A DNA stretch of 64,000 nt, taken from the NCBI GenBank assembly GCA_947501935.1, contig CANMXU010000001.1:124001-188000 (forward strand). Direction: 5' to 3'. The translations under genes and the position numbers were made by a program. Source of the DNA: an uncultured Alteromonadaceae bacterium. Lineage in GTDB: Bacteria > Pseudomonadota > Gammaproteobacteria > Enterobacterales > Alteromonadaceae. Below are positions 48,888-57,378 of this stretch, piece after piece. Under the pieces are notes generated by a model, which made no database searches, was not told the DNA's origin, and saw only the letters and a list, made by a program, of their open reading frames with translations. Numbering within the stretch: position 1 is the stretch's first letter; every line of letters begins with the position of its first letter.

Positions 48888-49247
48888 ATGAAAAAATTAT
48901 TATTACTATCAGGTGTGATTGCATTAAGCACACTAGGATTCAGCTCTGTGGCCGTCGCTGAAAGTAGCTATATGCCTGCGTACGTTGAAGAAGGCTTAAT
49001 TAGAATTTGTAAATCAGCAGCTTTAGATAAAAGCTTTAGAATGTCGAAGGAAATTAAGGCTCTGCATTTAAAAACTCGTGTAGTGGCGTTAAATGTGGTT
49101 TGCAATGGTCAAGACATTATTAGTTTTGCCGAATATTATGGCGCAAAAAAAACCACTGCAAAACTATCCCATAGTATTGGCTCTGTACAGGTAACTGATT
49201 TAGCACAAATTCGTGACTATCAATATGATGTAAGTTTTAAGTTTTAA
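48888..49247 (+). CDS. Exported DUF3718 family protein
   Basis: The 119-residue protein has a clear signal peptide (M-K-K-L-L-L-L-S-G-V-I-A-L, cleavage likely after V-A-V-A). The mature part contains L-I-R-I-C-K-S-A and V-V-C-N-G-Q-D-I-I-S-F-A, the two-cysteine pattern I associate with DUF3718, a small periplasmic family of Alteromonadales and Vibrionales. The two Cys could form a disulfide. Function is unknown. An AAGGA box precedes ATG 48888. The stop codon lies inside a tandem AAGTTTT repeat, and a terminator follows. Confidence 0.72.
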   Translation: MKKLLLLSGVIALSTLGFSSVAVAESSYMPAYVEEGLIRICKSAALDKSFRMSKEIKALHLKTRVVALNVVCNGQDIISFAEYYGAKKTTAKLSHSIGSVQVTDLAQIRDYQYDVSFKF

Positions 49248-49270
49248 GTTTTAAGTTTTAAGTTTTAAGT
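49232..49270. repeat. Tandem AAGTTTT repeat over a stop codon
   Basis: Five exact 7-base units and a partial sixth run from 49232 to 49270 and include the TAA of the DUF3718 gene (49245-49247). Confidence 0.95.
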
Positions 49271-49274
49271 GAGG

Positions 49275-49314
49275 AGTTTAGCATCGACTTTTACAGCTCA
49301 ATGCTAAACTTTTT
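49275..49314 (+). terminator. Terminator after the DUF3718 gene
   Basis: AGTTTAGCAT (49275-49284) pairs perfectly with ATGCTAAACT (49301-49310) across 16 bases, followed by further Ts. Confidence 0.75.
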
Positions 49315-49368
49315 ATCCTTTTCTTGCTGCTTCTGGCTTCTTTTAGCTTTTGACTTTTAAGCTTATCG

Positions 49369-50733
49369 CTATTTATTAAGCAAGGCTTTAATCGCTAATA
49401 GGTCAGCAACTTTTTCATCAACCTTTAAATAGGCAACCGCTTCGGTATGCACTAAGGTCGCTTCAATTACGCCAGGCATATTAATAAGCACTTCCGCCAC
49501 TTCTTCCGCCTGTTGTTCGCATGTAATTTTAGTAGAAAAACTGAAGCTTTTTGATTTTTTCAACGGCTGCATACCCAGAGATATTACTAACCAAAACAAA
49601 CTAAATATTGCCATTACTAGAAAGATCGCTTTATCACCAAAGCTGGCAGAAATAATGCCGCCAATAACACCACCAGCAAATGCCCCTAAAAATTGGCTGC
49701 TAGAATAAATGCCCATTACGCTGCCTTTCACACCAGCAGGAGCAAGCCTTGATAAAATAGACGGCATAGTCGCTTCTAAATAATTAAAGGCGGTAAAAAA
49801 CATCACCATTAATACAACCAATATCCAAAAGCTGCTTGGCAAGTACCAAAGGAAAATTAATGCTAGTGTTAATAGACCAACTGCGGCAGAAAACATTTGA
49901 TTTTCTTTTTGTTTTTTAATGGCGATGATCATAAACGGCACCATTAAAAAGAATGAACCTAATAGCGTCGGTAAATACAATTGCCAGTGATGGTCAAGGG
50001 TTAAACCACTGGCGACAAACTGTGTAGGTAAAGTAACAAAACAAGCGGTTAGCGCCATATGTAAAATGAATACGCCCCAGTTCAAGCGTGATAACTGCGG
50101 GTTACGAATTAATTTATTTAATTGTGCCGGTAAGGCGACGTTATCGCCGCGTGGCGCTTTATTAACAGAATATGGCACCATAAATTGGATCAACAGCATC
50201 GCCAATACCGTCAGTATCGCGATAACCCAGAACAAGCCACTTAAACCAAAAGCCTGTGCGACAATGGGCCCTAAAACCATAGCTAGAGTAAACGACAAAC
50301 CGATGAACATACCAATGGTCGCCATCACTTTCGGGCGCTGTTCTTCACGGCTTAAATCTGCCGCCAAAGCTAATATCGCACTAGCAATTGCGCCCATTCC
50401 TTGTAAAGCTCGGCCGAAAACCACGCCATAAATAGTTTCTGACATTGCCGCAACAATACTACCGAGTAAGAACACTACTAAACCAGCTAAGATAACCGGC
50501 TTGCGACCAAATTTATCAGAAAGAATACCCATAGGAATTTGCAATAACGCTTGGGTTAAACCATATGCACCAATCGCTAAACCTAACCAAATAGGGCTAT
50601 AACCTTCAAGTTCTTGTCCGTAAATGGCAAATACCGGCAAGATCATAAATAAACCTAACATCCGTAAACCGAATACTGAGGCTAAAGAAAATGCGGCTTT
50701 TTTTTCTATGGTATTTAAACCTGTTGTGCTCAT
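49369..50733 (-). CDS. yajR: MFS transporter, YajR type
   Basis: The 454-residue protein has 12 predicted membrane helices with the MFS motif A (G-I-L-S-D-K-F-G-R-K-P) near residue 72, and a soluble C-terminal ferredoxin-like domain of about 65 residues. E. coli YajR has the same length (454), the same opening pattern (F-x-L-R-M-L-G-x-F-M-x-L-P-V) and the same extra domain (YAM). YajR is a proton-driven exporter of unknown physiological substrate. The gene is leftward and stands alone. Confidence 0.88.
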   Translation of the reverse strand: MSTTGLNTIEKKAAFSLASVFGLRMLGLFMILPVFAIYGQELEGYSPIWLGLAIGAYGLTQALLQIPMGILSDKFGRKPVILAGLVVFLLGSIVAAMSETIYGVVFGRALQGMGAIASAILALAADLSREEQRPKVMATIGMFIGLSFTLAMVLGPIVAQAFGLSGLFWVIAILTVLAMLLIQFMVPYSVNKAPRGDNVALPAQLNKLIRNPQLSRLNWGVFILHMALTACFVTLPTQFVASGLTLDHHWQLYLPTLLGSFFLMVPFMIIAIKKQKENQMFSAAVGLLTLALIFLWYLPSSFWILVVLMVMFFTAFNYLEATMPSILSRLAPAGVKGSVMGIYSSSQFLGAFAGGVIGGIISASFGDKAIFLVMAIFSLFWLVISLGMQPLKKSKSFSFSTKITCEQQAEEVAEVLINMPGVIEATLVHTEAVAYLKVDEKVADLLAIKALLNK

Positions 50734-51255
50734 AACGACTGCTAAACCTGAAGGGTGAACAAATATCCGCTAACGGAACTAAAATACCGTAGCATAAAAA
50801 TAGCGTTATCTTACCACGCTATTTAACGCAATAAAAATAGGGGCTATTGTTCTTGCATTTTAGCTTCTGCTATTGACTATTTTTTTAGATAACAAGGCGA
50901 AAATAATACTATGTAGTCGCTCTCGGCTTTGGCATCCACGCCGTCGTACTTTAATGATTTTCAACGATCTTAGGTTGAAAATCAGCCATAGCCCTTTGGA
51001 TTGTTTTGAAAAAGAGTCACTCTTTGTTACCTACATGGATGTAGGTACTTAGATTATGTTGGAACCTATAATCGGTGCTTAAAAGTGCATTTGGAACAAC
51101 CAAACATTTATTAAGCGCCTCGATTGCCATCTTTTTCAACTACAACAGAACTATAAATTGCAAGATCAACAGCCCATGGTATTTGTAGGTGAAGTTTGTC
51201 GCTAAATTATGCAATAATGGCTGATTCCTTGATTAGGCACAGTCGTAAAAACTTT
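50734..51255. other. 522-base intergenic region rich in palindromes
   Basis: Between divergent yajR and uvrA lie several perfect inverted repeats: TGATTTTCAAC/GTTGAAAATCA (50955-50984), AAAGAGT/ACTCTTT with one base between (51011-51025) and TACCTACAT/ATGTAGGTA with two bases between (51028-51047). TTGGAAC occurs twice (about 51059 and 51090). The segment 50900-51110 looks like a structured intergenic element rather than a gene, since no frame of useful length exists. I saw no LexA-type CTGT-N8-ACAG site before uvrA. Confidence 0.5.
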
Positions 51256-54081
51256 ATGAGACAAATTGAAGTTCGGGGCGCACGAACCCACAACCTTAAA
51301 AACATTAGCTTAGACATTCCCCGCGATAAACTAATTGTCATTACAGGGCTTTCCGGTTCAGGTAAATCTTCTCTCGCGTTCGATACCTTATATGCTGAAG
51401 GCCAGCGTCGTTATGTTGAATCTTTATCGGCCTATGCCCGTCAGTTTTTATCGTTAATGGAAAAACCCGATGTTGACCATATTGAAGGTTTGTCACCTGC
51501 AATTTCCATCGAACAAAAATCGACCTCGCATAACCCGCGCTCAACCGTAGGTACTATTACCGAAATTTACGATTACCTACGCTTATTATATGCCCGCGTT
51601 GGTGAGCCACGCTGTCCGACCCATAATCAGCCATTAGCTGCACAAACTGTTTCGCAAATGGTTGATAAAGTTTTAACGCTTGAAGAAGGCACCAAGGTAA
51701 TGCTGCTCGCGCCAGTATTACAAAACCGAAAAGGTGAGCATGTAAAGTTATTAGACAACTTAGCCGCCCAAGGTTTTATTCGCGCCAGAATTGACGGTGA
51801 AGTGTGTGACTTGTCTGATCCACCAGCGTTAGAGTTACATAAAAAACATACCATTGAAGTGGTTGTTGACCGTTTAAAAGTGCGTGAAGATATTCAACTG
51901 CGCTTGTCTGAATCTTTTGAAACCACCTTAGGCTTAACCGCAGGTACTGCGAAAGTTGCCTTTATGGACGAGCCCGACCGTGAAGAATTATTATTCTCGG
52001 CCAACTTTGCTTGTCCGCATTGTGGTTATAGCATGCAAGAACTTGAACCACGGTTATTCTCATTCAACAACCCTGCTGGCGCATGTCAAAGCTGTGAAGG
52101 TTTAGGTAATCAGCAATTTTTTGACCCATCACGGGTTATCACTAACCCTGAGCTAAGTTTGTCGGGTGGCGCTATTCGTGGCTGGGACAAACGTAATTTT
52201 TATTACTTCCAAATGCTACAAGCACTTGCTGAGCATTACGGCTTTGCTTTAGACAAACCTTATAGCGCGCTCTCTGCAGATATTCAAAAACTGGTATTGT
52301 ACGGCAGCGGCAAGCAAGAAATAGAATTTAAATACATGAACGACCGTGGTGATATTGTTATTCGCAAACACCCGTTCGAAGGTATTTTAAATAATATGAA
52401 TCGCCGCTATAAAGAAACCGAATCAAATGCGGTGCGCGAAGAATTAAGCAAATATTTAAATAGCCAGCACTGCCCTGACTGTAACGGTAGCCGTTTACGC
52501 CTTGAAGCGCGTAATGTTTTCATCGACGATACGCCATTACCAACCGTCGCTGAATTTGCCATTGCTGATGCCTTAGCCTTTTTTCAAGGCTTAGATTTAA
52601 AAGGTCAAAAAGGCCAAATAGCAGACAAAATATTAAAAGAAATTAACGACCGCTTAGGCTTTTTAGTGAACGTTGGTTTAAATTATTTAAACCTCTCACG
52701 TGGCGCTGATACCCTTTCTGGAGGCGAAGCACAACGTATTCGCTTAGCTAGCCAAATTGGCGCGGGCTTAGTAGGTGTTATGTATGTGCTGGATGAACCG
52801 TCCATTGGTTTACATCAACGTGATAACGAACGCCTTTTAAAAACCCTAATTCACCTGCGTGATCTGGGTAATACCGTGATTGTAGTTGAACATGATGAAG
52901 ACGCCATTCGCGCGGCCGACCATGTTATTGATATTGGTCCTGGTGCTGGTGTGCACGGCGGTCAAATTATTGCCGAAGGTACGGTTGACGATATTCTCGC
53001 TTGTTCTGACTCTTTAACAGGTAAATATTTATCTGGCGTTGAAGGCATTGAACTGCCCAAAACACGTACGCCGTTTGATAAAAACAATGTTGTTAAACTA
53101 AAAGGCGCTAGTGGTAATAACTTAAAAAATGTTGATTTAGTTATTCCCAACGGCTTAATGACTTGTGTTACTGGTGTTTCTGGCTCAGGAAAATCAACCT
53201 TAATAAACGACACCTTATACAAACTTGCCCATACCGAATTAAATGGCGCGACCACGCAAGAGCCGGCACCTTATAAATCAATCACCGGTTTAGAGTTACT
53301 TGATAAAGTTATTGATATTGACCAAAGCCCGATTGGCAGAACGCCTCGTTCAAACCCTGCTACCTACACTGGAATTTTCACCGCAGTACGAGATATTTTT
53401 GCTGGCACCCAAGAGTCACGTTCACGTGGTTATAAACCAGGCCGATTCAGTTTTAATGTTAAAGGCGGACGTTGTGAAGCTTGCCAAGGCGATGGCTTAA
53501 TTAAAGTAGAAATGCACTTTTTACCTGATGTTTACGTGCCGTGTGATGTCTGTAAAAGCAAGCGCTATAACCGCGAAACCTTGGAAGTAAAATACAAAGG
53601 CAAGAGCATTCATGAAGTGCTGGATATGACCATAGAAGATGCTTTTGACTTCTTTAACGCTATTCCTGCGGTAAAACGAAAATTACAAACCTTAATGGAT
53701 GTCGGTTTAAGTTACATTAAACTTGGCCAGTCGGCGACCACCCTTTCTGGTGGTGAAGCGCAGCGAGTTAAATTATCAAAAGAATTATCAAAACGTGATA
53801 CCGGTAAAACCTTATACATACTCGATGAACCAACTACTGGCTTGCATTTTCACGACATCAAACAATTACTGCAGGTGATCCATCGTTTGCGTGATCACGG
53901 TAATACCATTGTTGTAATTGAGCATAATTTAGATGTAGTGAAAACTGCTGACTGGGTTATTGACCTTGGCCCTGAAGGTGGCTCTGGTGGCGGTGAAATA
54001 TTGGTTACCGGTACGCCAGAGCAAGTAGCTGAGCATAAAGGTTCACATACTGCACACTTTTTGAAGCCGCTGCTTAGCTAA
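51256..54081 (+). CDS. uvrA: UvrABC excinuclease subunit A
   Basis: UvrA detects bulky DNA lesions and loads UvrB in nucleotide excision repair. The protein has two ABC ATPase modules (Walker [10 protein letters not shown] near residue 32 and G-V-S-G-S-G-K-S-T near 641; signatures L-S-G-G-E-A-Q-R in both) and zinc motifs C-P-H-C/C-Q-S-C and C-E-A-C/C-D-V-C. The longest frame starts TTG at 51196, but ATG 51256 begins [14 protein letters not shown] and gives 941 residues against 940 in E. coli. The upstream ribosome binding site is weak. The stop lies inside a heptamer repeat array. Confidence 0.97.
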   Translation: MRQIEVRGARTHNLKNISLDIPRDKLIVITGLSGSGKSSLAFDTLYAEGQRRYVESLSAYARQFLSLMEKPDVDHIEGLSPAISIEQKSTSHNPRSTVGTITEIYDYLRLLYARVGEPRCPTHNQPLAAQTVSQMVDKVLTLEEGTKVMLLAPVLQNRKGEHVKLLDNLAAQGFIRARIDGEVCDLSDPPALELHKKHTIEVVVDRLKVREDIQLRLSESFETTLGLTAGTAKVAFMDEPDREELLFSANFACPHCGYSMQELEPRLFSFNNPAGACQSCEGLGNQQFFDPSRVITNPELSLSGGAIRGWDKRNFYYFQMLQALAEHYGFALDKPYSALSADIQKLVLYGSGKQEIEFKYMNDRGDIVIRKHPFEGILNNMNRRYKETESNAVREELSKYLNSQHCPDCNGSRLRLEARNVFIDDTPLPTVAEFAIADALAFFQGLDLKGQKGQIADKILKEINDRLGFLVNVGLNYLNLSRGADTLSGGEAQRIRLASQIGAGLVGVMYVLDEPSIGLHQRDNERLLKTLIHLRDLGNTVIVVEHDEDAIRAADHVIDIGPGAGVHGGQIIAEGTVDDILACSDSLTGKYLSGVEGIELPKTRTPFDKNNVVKLKGASGNNLKNVDLVIPNGLMTCVTGVSGSGKSTLINDTLYKLAHTELNGATTQEPAPYKSITGLELLDKVIDIDQSPIGRTPRSNPATYTGIFTAVRDIFAGTQESRSRGYKPGRFSFNVKGGRCEACQGDGLIKVEMHFLPDVYVPCDVCKSKRYNRETLEVKYKGKSIHEVLDMTIEDAFDFFNAIPAVKRKLQTLMDVGLSYIKLGQSATTLSGGEAQRVKLSKELSKRDTGKTLYILDEPTTGLHFHDIKQLLQVIHRLRDHGNTIVVIEHNLDVVKTADWVIDLGPEGGSGGGEILVTGTPEQVAEHKGSHTAHFLKPLLS

Positions 54082-54131
54082 AAGCTAAAAGCTAAAAGCT
54101 AAAAGCTAAAAGCTAAAAGCTAAAAGCTAAA
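54076..54131. repeat. Eight tandem copies of AGCTAAA over the uvrA stop
   Basis: Eight exact 7-base units run from 54076 to 54131. The uvrA TAA (54079-54081) lies in the first unit, and the next gene begins just after the array. Confidence 0.96.
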
Positions 54132-54136
54132 AGAGA

Positions 54137-54721
54137 ATGAAGGTTACAGAAATGGAAGTCAAAGACACTGCTCGGCTAACTTTTGAGCTTATGAACCGAG
54201 CTGATGCAAAATTAATGCATCAGCTCGACCAAGACCCCGAAGTTATGCGCTACCTTAACGGCGGTAAGCCCTCTAGCATGGCAACCATTATGGATGTTTT
54301 TCTACCTAGAGTTGAAGCTTATACCAACGCAGTAAAAGGTTGGGGCTTATGGAAAGTTACCATCAAAGCAAGCAATGAATATATTGGCTGGGTATTGGTG
54401 CGGCCGATGGAGTTTTTCTCTGACAAACCAGAATTTAATAATCTTGAAATGGGTTGGCGCTTTAAACAAAGTTCGTGGGGAAAAGGTTATGCAAGTGAAG
54501 CAGCAATTGCTGTCCGAGATGCACTTATAGAAAATAAAACAACGATAGCTGAAAATAACTTTACTCATATATCAGCTACTGCAGTTAAACAAAACTTAGG
54601 CTCTATCGGCGTGATGAAAAAACTCGGCATGACTTTTAAAAAAGAATATTTATGCCAAGCCCCGCATGGAGAAGTAGATTCGGTTTATTATCAACTCAAA
54701 AATAAACGTTATAAAAGATAA
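54137..54721 (+). CDS. GNAT family N-acetyltransferase (RimJ/RimL-like)
   Basis: The 194-residue protein has the GNAT fold of the RimJ/RimL-type acetyltransferases: an N-terminal H-Q-L-D-Q-D-P-E-V-M-R-Y-L-N-G-G near residue 30, the acetyl-CoA loop region S-S-W-G-K-G-Y-A-S-E-A near residue 115, and N-x-G-S-I-G-V-M-K-K-L-G-M near 160. It would transfer acetyl from acetyl-CoA to an amine, substrate unknown. Two starts are possible: ATG 54137 directly after the heptamer array, or ATG 54152 with an AAGG box eight bases upstream; the latter has the better site. Confidence 0.86.
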   Translation: MKVTEMEVKDTARLTFELMNRADAKLMHQLDQDPEVMRYLNGGKPSSMATIMDVFLPRVEAYTNAVKGWGLWKVTIKASNEYIGWVLVRPMEFFSDKPEFNNLEMGWRFKQSSWGKGYASEAAIAVRDALIENKTTIAENNFTHISATAVKQNLGSIGVMKKLGMTFKKEYLCQAPHGEVDSVYYQLKNKRYKR

Positions 54722-54776
54722 CCTACTAATAAAACTAACAATAAAACTAGCAGCAACACATGGGAAAGTATCCAAC

Positions 54777-55994
54777 ATGAAAGCCTCACTGAAAAAAACA
54801 CTTGTGAAACTAAATCCAAAAAAGTACGCCACAGCTATTATCAGCGGTATAGCTGTATTAATGCTATCGAGTTGTAGTTCAAGCAGCCCTTCATCTAAAC
54901 AAGCATTAATCGAAGCTCAAAAAGCTCCAGCTAAAAGCTCAGTGCAAGAACTGCTGATTGGTACTTATACCGATGAAGGCAGTAACGGCGTTTATAAACT
55001 AACTTTCTCACCAGCAAAAAATCAGCTGGTAAATAGTGGTTTAGTCGCTAAAGCTACTCAACCACTTTACTTAGCACAAACAGCCAACAATAAAGAATTT
55101 TACAGTATTGTTGGTAAGAAAAATGGTGGCATGAGTTATTACCAATGGCATGAAAAAAAGCAACGCTTTGTTATTAAAAGTCAGCTAGCTAAGCTTAGCC
55201 AAGGCGCTTGCCATATCGCTTTAAATCCACAAGGCACTCAGGCAGCTGTAGCCGATTATGCTACTGGTGAAGTGTATTTAGTTGCGCTTAATAAAGCTGA
55301 AAAACAACAGTCCTTAATTTTATTAGATACCTTTAAAAATAGTGGCAAAAGTATAACCCCAAGACAGAAAAGTCCACATTCTCATTACGTGCAATGGGAT
55401 AAAAGCGGTAAGTTTTTATATGCGGTTGATCTAGGCACTGAAGAAATTCTGTTATTTGAAACGGGTAAAGGCCAACAGTTATCAACACCACGCATTGCCG
55501 CAAAGTTATCAGCGGGTGATGGCCCAAGGCATATGGCTTTTCATCCTAATAAAAACATCATTTATGTGCTAAATGAACTATCAAATGTAGTTGCAGTATT
55601 TCAACAAAATACTGCAACAGGCCAGTTAACACTAACGCAACGAATAAGTGCTTTACCTGAAAAAACAGTGACTAAAAATCAGCAAGCAAGCTTTTCGTCG
55701 GCAATTAAAGCATCTAACGACGGTCGTTTTATTTACGCTGCCGTGCGCGGTGAAAATGCTATCGCGGTATTTGAAATAGGTACCAATGGTGAGCTTAGCT
55801 TTATTCAGTCGCATAGCACGCTTGGCAATTGGCCTAGAGATATGACCATCTCTGCCAATCAAGACTATATATTTATCGCCAATAAACTCTCTAATGAAGT
55901 TACCGTACTCAAACGCGATATTAAAAACGGTTTATTATCACCAACCACCATGAAAGTCGATATTTCACTACCTGCTTATATTGGAATTTTTTAA
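54777..55994 (+). CDS. Lactonase-family beta-propeller lipoprotein
   Basis: The 405-residue protein has a lipoprotein signal ending L-S-S-C near residue 33 with a basic N-terminal stretch, followed by a seven-bladed beta-propeller of the PF10282 lactonase type. Blade motifs such as L-L-I-G-T-Y-T near residue 60, S-P-H-S-H-Y-V near 200, and G-D-G-P-R-H-M-A-F-H-P-N near 245 are visible. Cytosolic relatives act as 6-phosphogluconolactonases, but this one is exported, so another lactone or a non-enzymatic role is likely. It is rightward and followed by a terminator. Confidence 0.85.
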   Translation: MKASLKKTLVKLNPKKYATAIISGIAVLMLSSCSSSSPSSKQALIEAQKAPAKSSVQELLIGTYTDEGSNGVYKLTFSPAKNQLVNSGLVAKATQPLYLAQTANNKEFYSIVGKKNGGMSYYQWHEKKQRFVIKSQLAKLSQGACHIALNPQGTQAAVADYATGEVYLVALNKAEKQQSLILLDTFKNSGKSITPRQKSPHSHYVQWDKSGKFLYAVDLGTEEILLFETGKGQQLSTPRIAAKLSAGDGPRHMAFHPNKNIIYVLNELSNVVAVFQQNTATGQLTLTQRISALPEKTVTKNQQASFSSAIKASNDGRFIYAAVRGENAIAVFEIGTNGELSFIQSHSTLGNWPRDMTISANQDYIFIANKLSNEVTVLKRDIKNGLLSPTTMKVDISLPAYIGIF

Positions 55995-56024
55995 GTATTT
56001 ATTAACCGCTAATACTAACCTTAT

Positions 56025-56061
56025 ACGCTCAAGTACATACCTTGCTTGAGCGTTTATTTTG
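56025..56061 (+). terminator. Terminator after the lactonase-like gene
   Basis: ACGCTCAAG (56025-56033) pairs perfectly with CTTGAGCGT (56045-56053), with a T-rich tail. Confidence 0.8.
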
Positions 56062-56224
56062 TCAAACATTGTAACCCTCCCTAAAGAAGCGCTAACTTCC
56101 ATAAGCTAAGTAATTACCAACAAACATAAAAATAGCTAAGTGTTGTCGCTTTGTTAATACAATCTTAAATTTAAGCTAGAGCTGCTATAATTAATGCAAT
56201 GTTTTTTAAAATGAGTAGTACCTT

Positions 56225-57247
56225 ATGAAGTTTTTATATGCCTGTTCTTTAACGCTGTTATTAGCTGCCTGTGGTGGTAGTGATAGCGACAATAACCTAG
56301 AACAACCCGCCAATACCGCCTTAGTGTCTTTTTCTATTTCAGATGCGCCGGTTGATTTTGCCAGCTCTGTAACTGTTACCTATAGCTCGATTACCTTAAA
56401 ATCAGATGGTGATAATGAAGAAGACGATTCTGGTGTAACTTTGCCTATCGTTGATGAAGATGGTAATCCAACCACCATGACCATTAACTTACTCGATTAT
56501 CAAAACGGTGATGAAAAGCTGATCATCAGCAATACTGAAATTCCAGTGGGCGAATATAGTAACCTCATTTTAAATACCTCAGGTTGTCCGCAAAACCAAA
56601 ACGGTAGTACTGAGTTTTGTTGGGTTGAAGACGACGAAGGTATCAAGCCATTAAAAACGCCAAGCAATAAATTAAAGCTCGGGGCATTTAGTGTTTCAAG
56701 TGAAGCTGTGCAAGCTTATACCATTGAGTTTAATTTACGCTCATCATTAGTTGAAACCGCTGGTGGTGCTAGTTATAACTTAAAGCCTCATGGTATTCGT
56801 GTAGTTGACAGCGAATCTGTTGGTTCATTAGCTGGCATGGTTGATGTAAACCTATTAAATGTTGGCGATAACTGCAGCACGGTTTATGAAGATAATACTG
56901 ACCACGGTAAAGTTGTTTATTTATACGCTGGCACTATTGAAGAAGGCGATGTTTTGGGCGATGAATTTGATCCTGACACTGCTCAAGGTAACATTGCTGA
57001 CAACGTAGTAATGCCGTTTGCCTCAGACACTGTAGTATTTAATGATGACGTTGAAGTATCAACTTATAGTTACCATTTTGCCCACTTACCACCAAATACT
57101 TACACCGTTGCTTTTTCATGTAGCGCAGTAGGTGATGATTCAGTGGAATATAATGAAATTACTATCGCTGATCCCGCAGAGCAACTACACGAAGTTGTTA
57201 TTGGTGAGGCTGAAGATGTTATTCAAAACTTTGCTGAAGTTTTATAA
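56225..57247 (+). CDS. DUF4382 lipoprotein
   Basis: The 340-residue protein begins with a lipoprotein signal (L-L-A-A-C near residue 16) followed by G-G-S-D-S-D-N. The mature part has the DUF4382 pattern F-S-I-S-D-A-P-V-D near residue 37 and a beta-sandwich region of about 150 residues, then a second beta-rich domain rich in Asp and Glu. Such proteins are surface or periplasmic lipoproteins of unknown function. The acidic residues could bind calcium, which is a guess. It is monocistronic between terminators. Confidence 0.82.
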   Translation: MKFLYACSLTLLLAACGGSDSDNNLEQPANTALVSFSISDAPVDFASSVTVTYSSITLKSDGDNEEDDSGVTLPIVDEDGNPTTMTINLLDYQNGDEKLIISNTEIPVGEYSNLILNTSGCPQNQNGSTEFCWVEDDEGIKPLKTPSNKLKLGAFSVSSEAVQAYTIEFNLRSSLVETAGGASYNLKPHGIRVVDSESVGSLAGMVDVNLLNVGDNCSTVYEDNTDHGKVVYLYAGTIEEGDVLGDEFDPDTAQGNIADNVVMPFASDTVVFNDDVEVSTYSYHFAHLPPNTYTVAFSCSAVGDDSVEYNEITIADPAEQLHEVVIGEAEDVIQNFAEVL

Positions 57248-57341
57248 TCTAAATGCTATAGCCTAATTTTTATGGCCTAGCTTTAAAAATTAGGCTTTAT
57301 CTTCTCAATTTAGCATATAAGTTAGAGCATCAACATCCAAT

Positions 57342-57372
57342 AAAAAAGAGGGCATTAACTGCCCTCTTTTTC
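57342..57372. terminator. Bidirectional terminator between DUF4382 and kef genes
   Basis: AAAAGAGGGCA (57344-57354) pairs perfectly with TGCCCTCTTTT (57360-57370) across five bases, flanked by A and T tracts. It serves two converging genes. Confidence 0.9.
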
Positions 57373-57378
57373 ATTGAG

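Noticed and set aside
51196..51255. TTG-started 20-residue N-terminal extension of UvrA
   Set aside because: The extra residues are not seen in the family and ATG 51256 gives the standard N-terminus and length.
51100..51255. LexA box before uvrA
   Set aside because: No CTGT-N8-ACAG or close variant was found by eye; the same holds upstream of ssb.
54076..54131. AGCTAAA array considered as an iteron origin or attachment site
   Set aside because: Units are exact and adjacent with no replication initiator, integrase or mobile gene nearby; slippage is the simpler reading.
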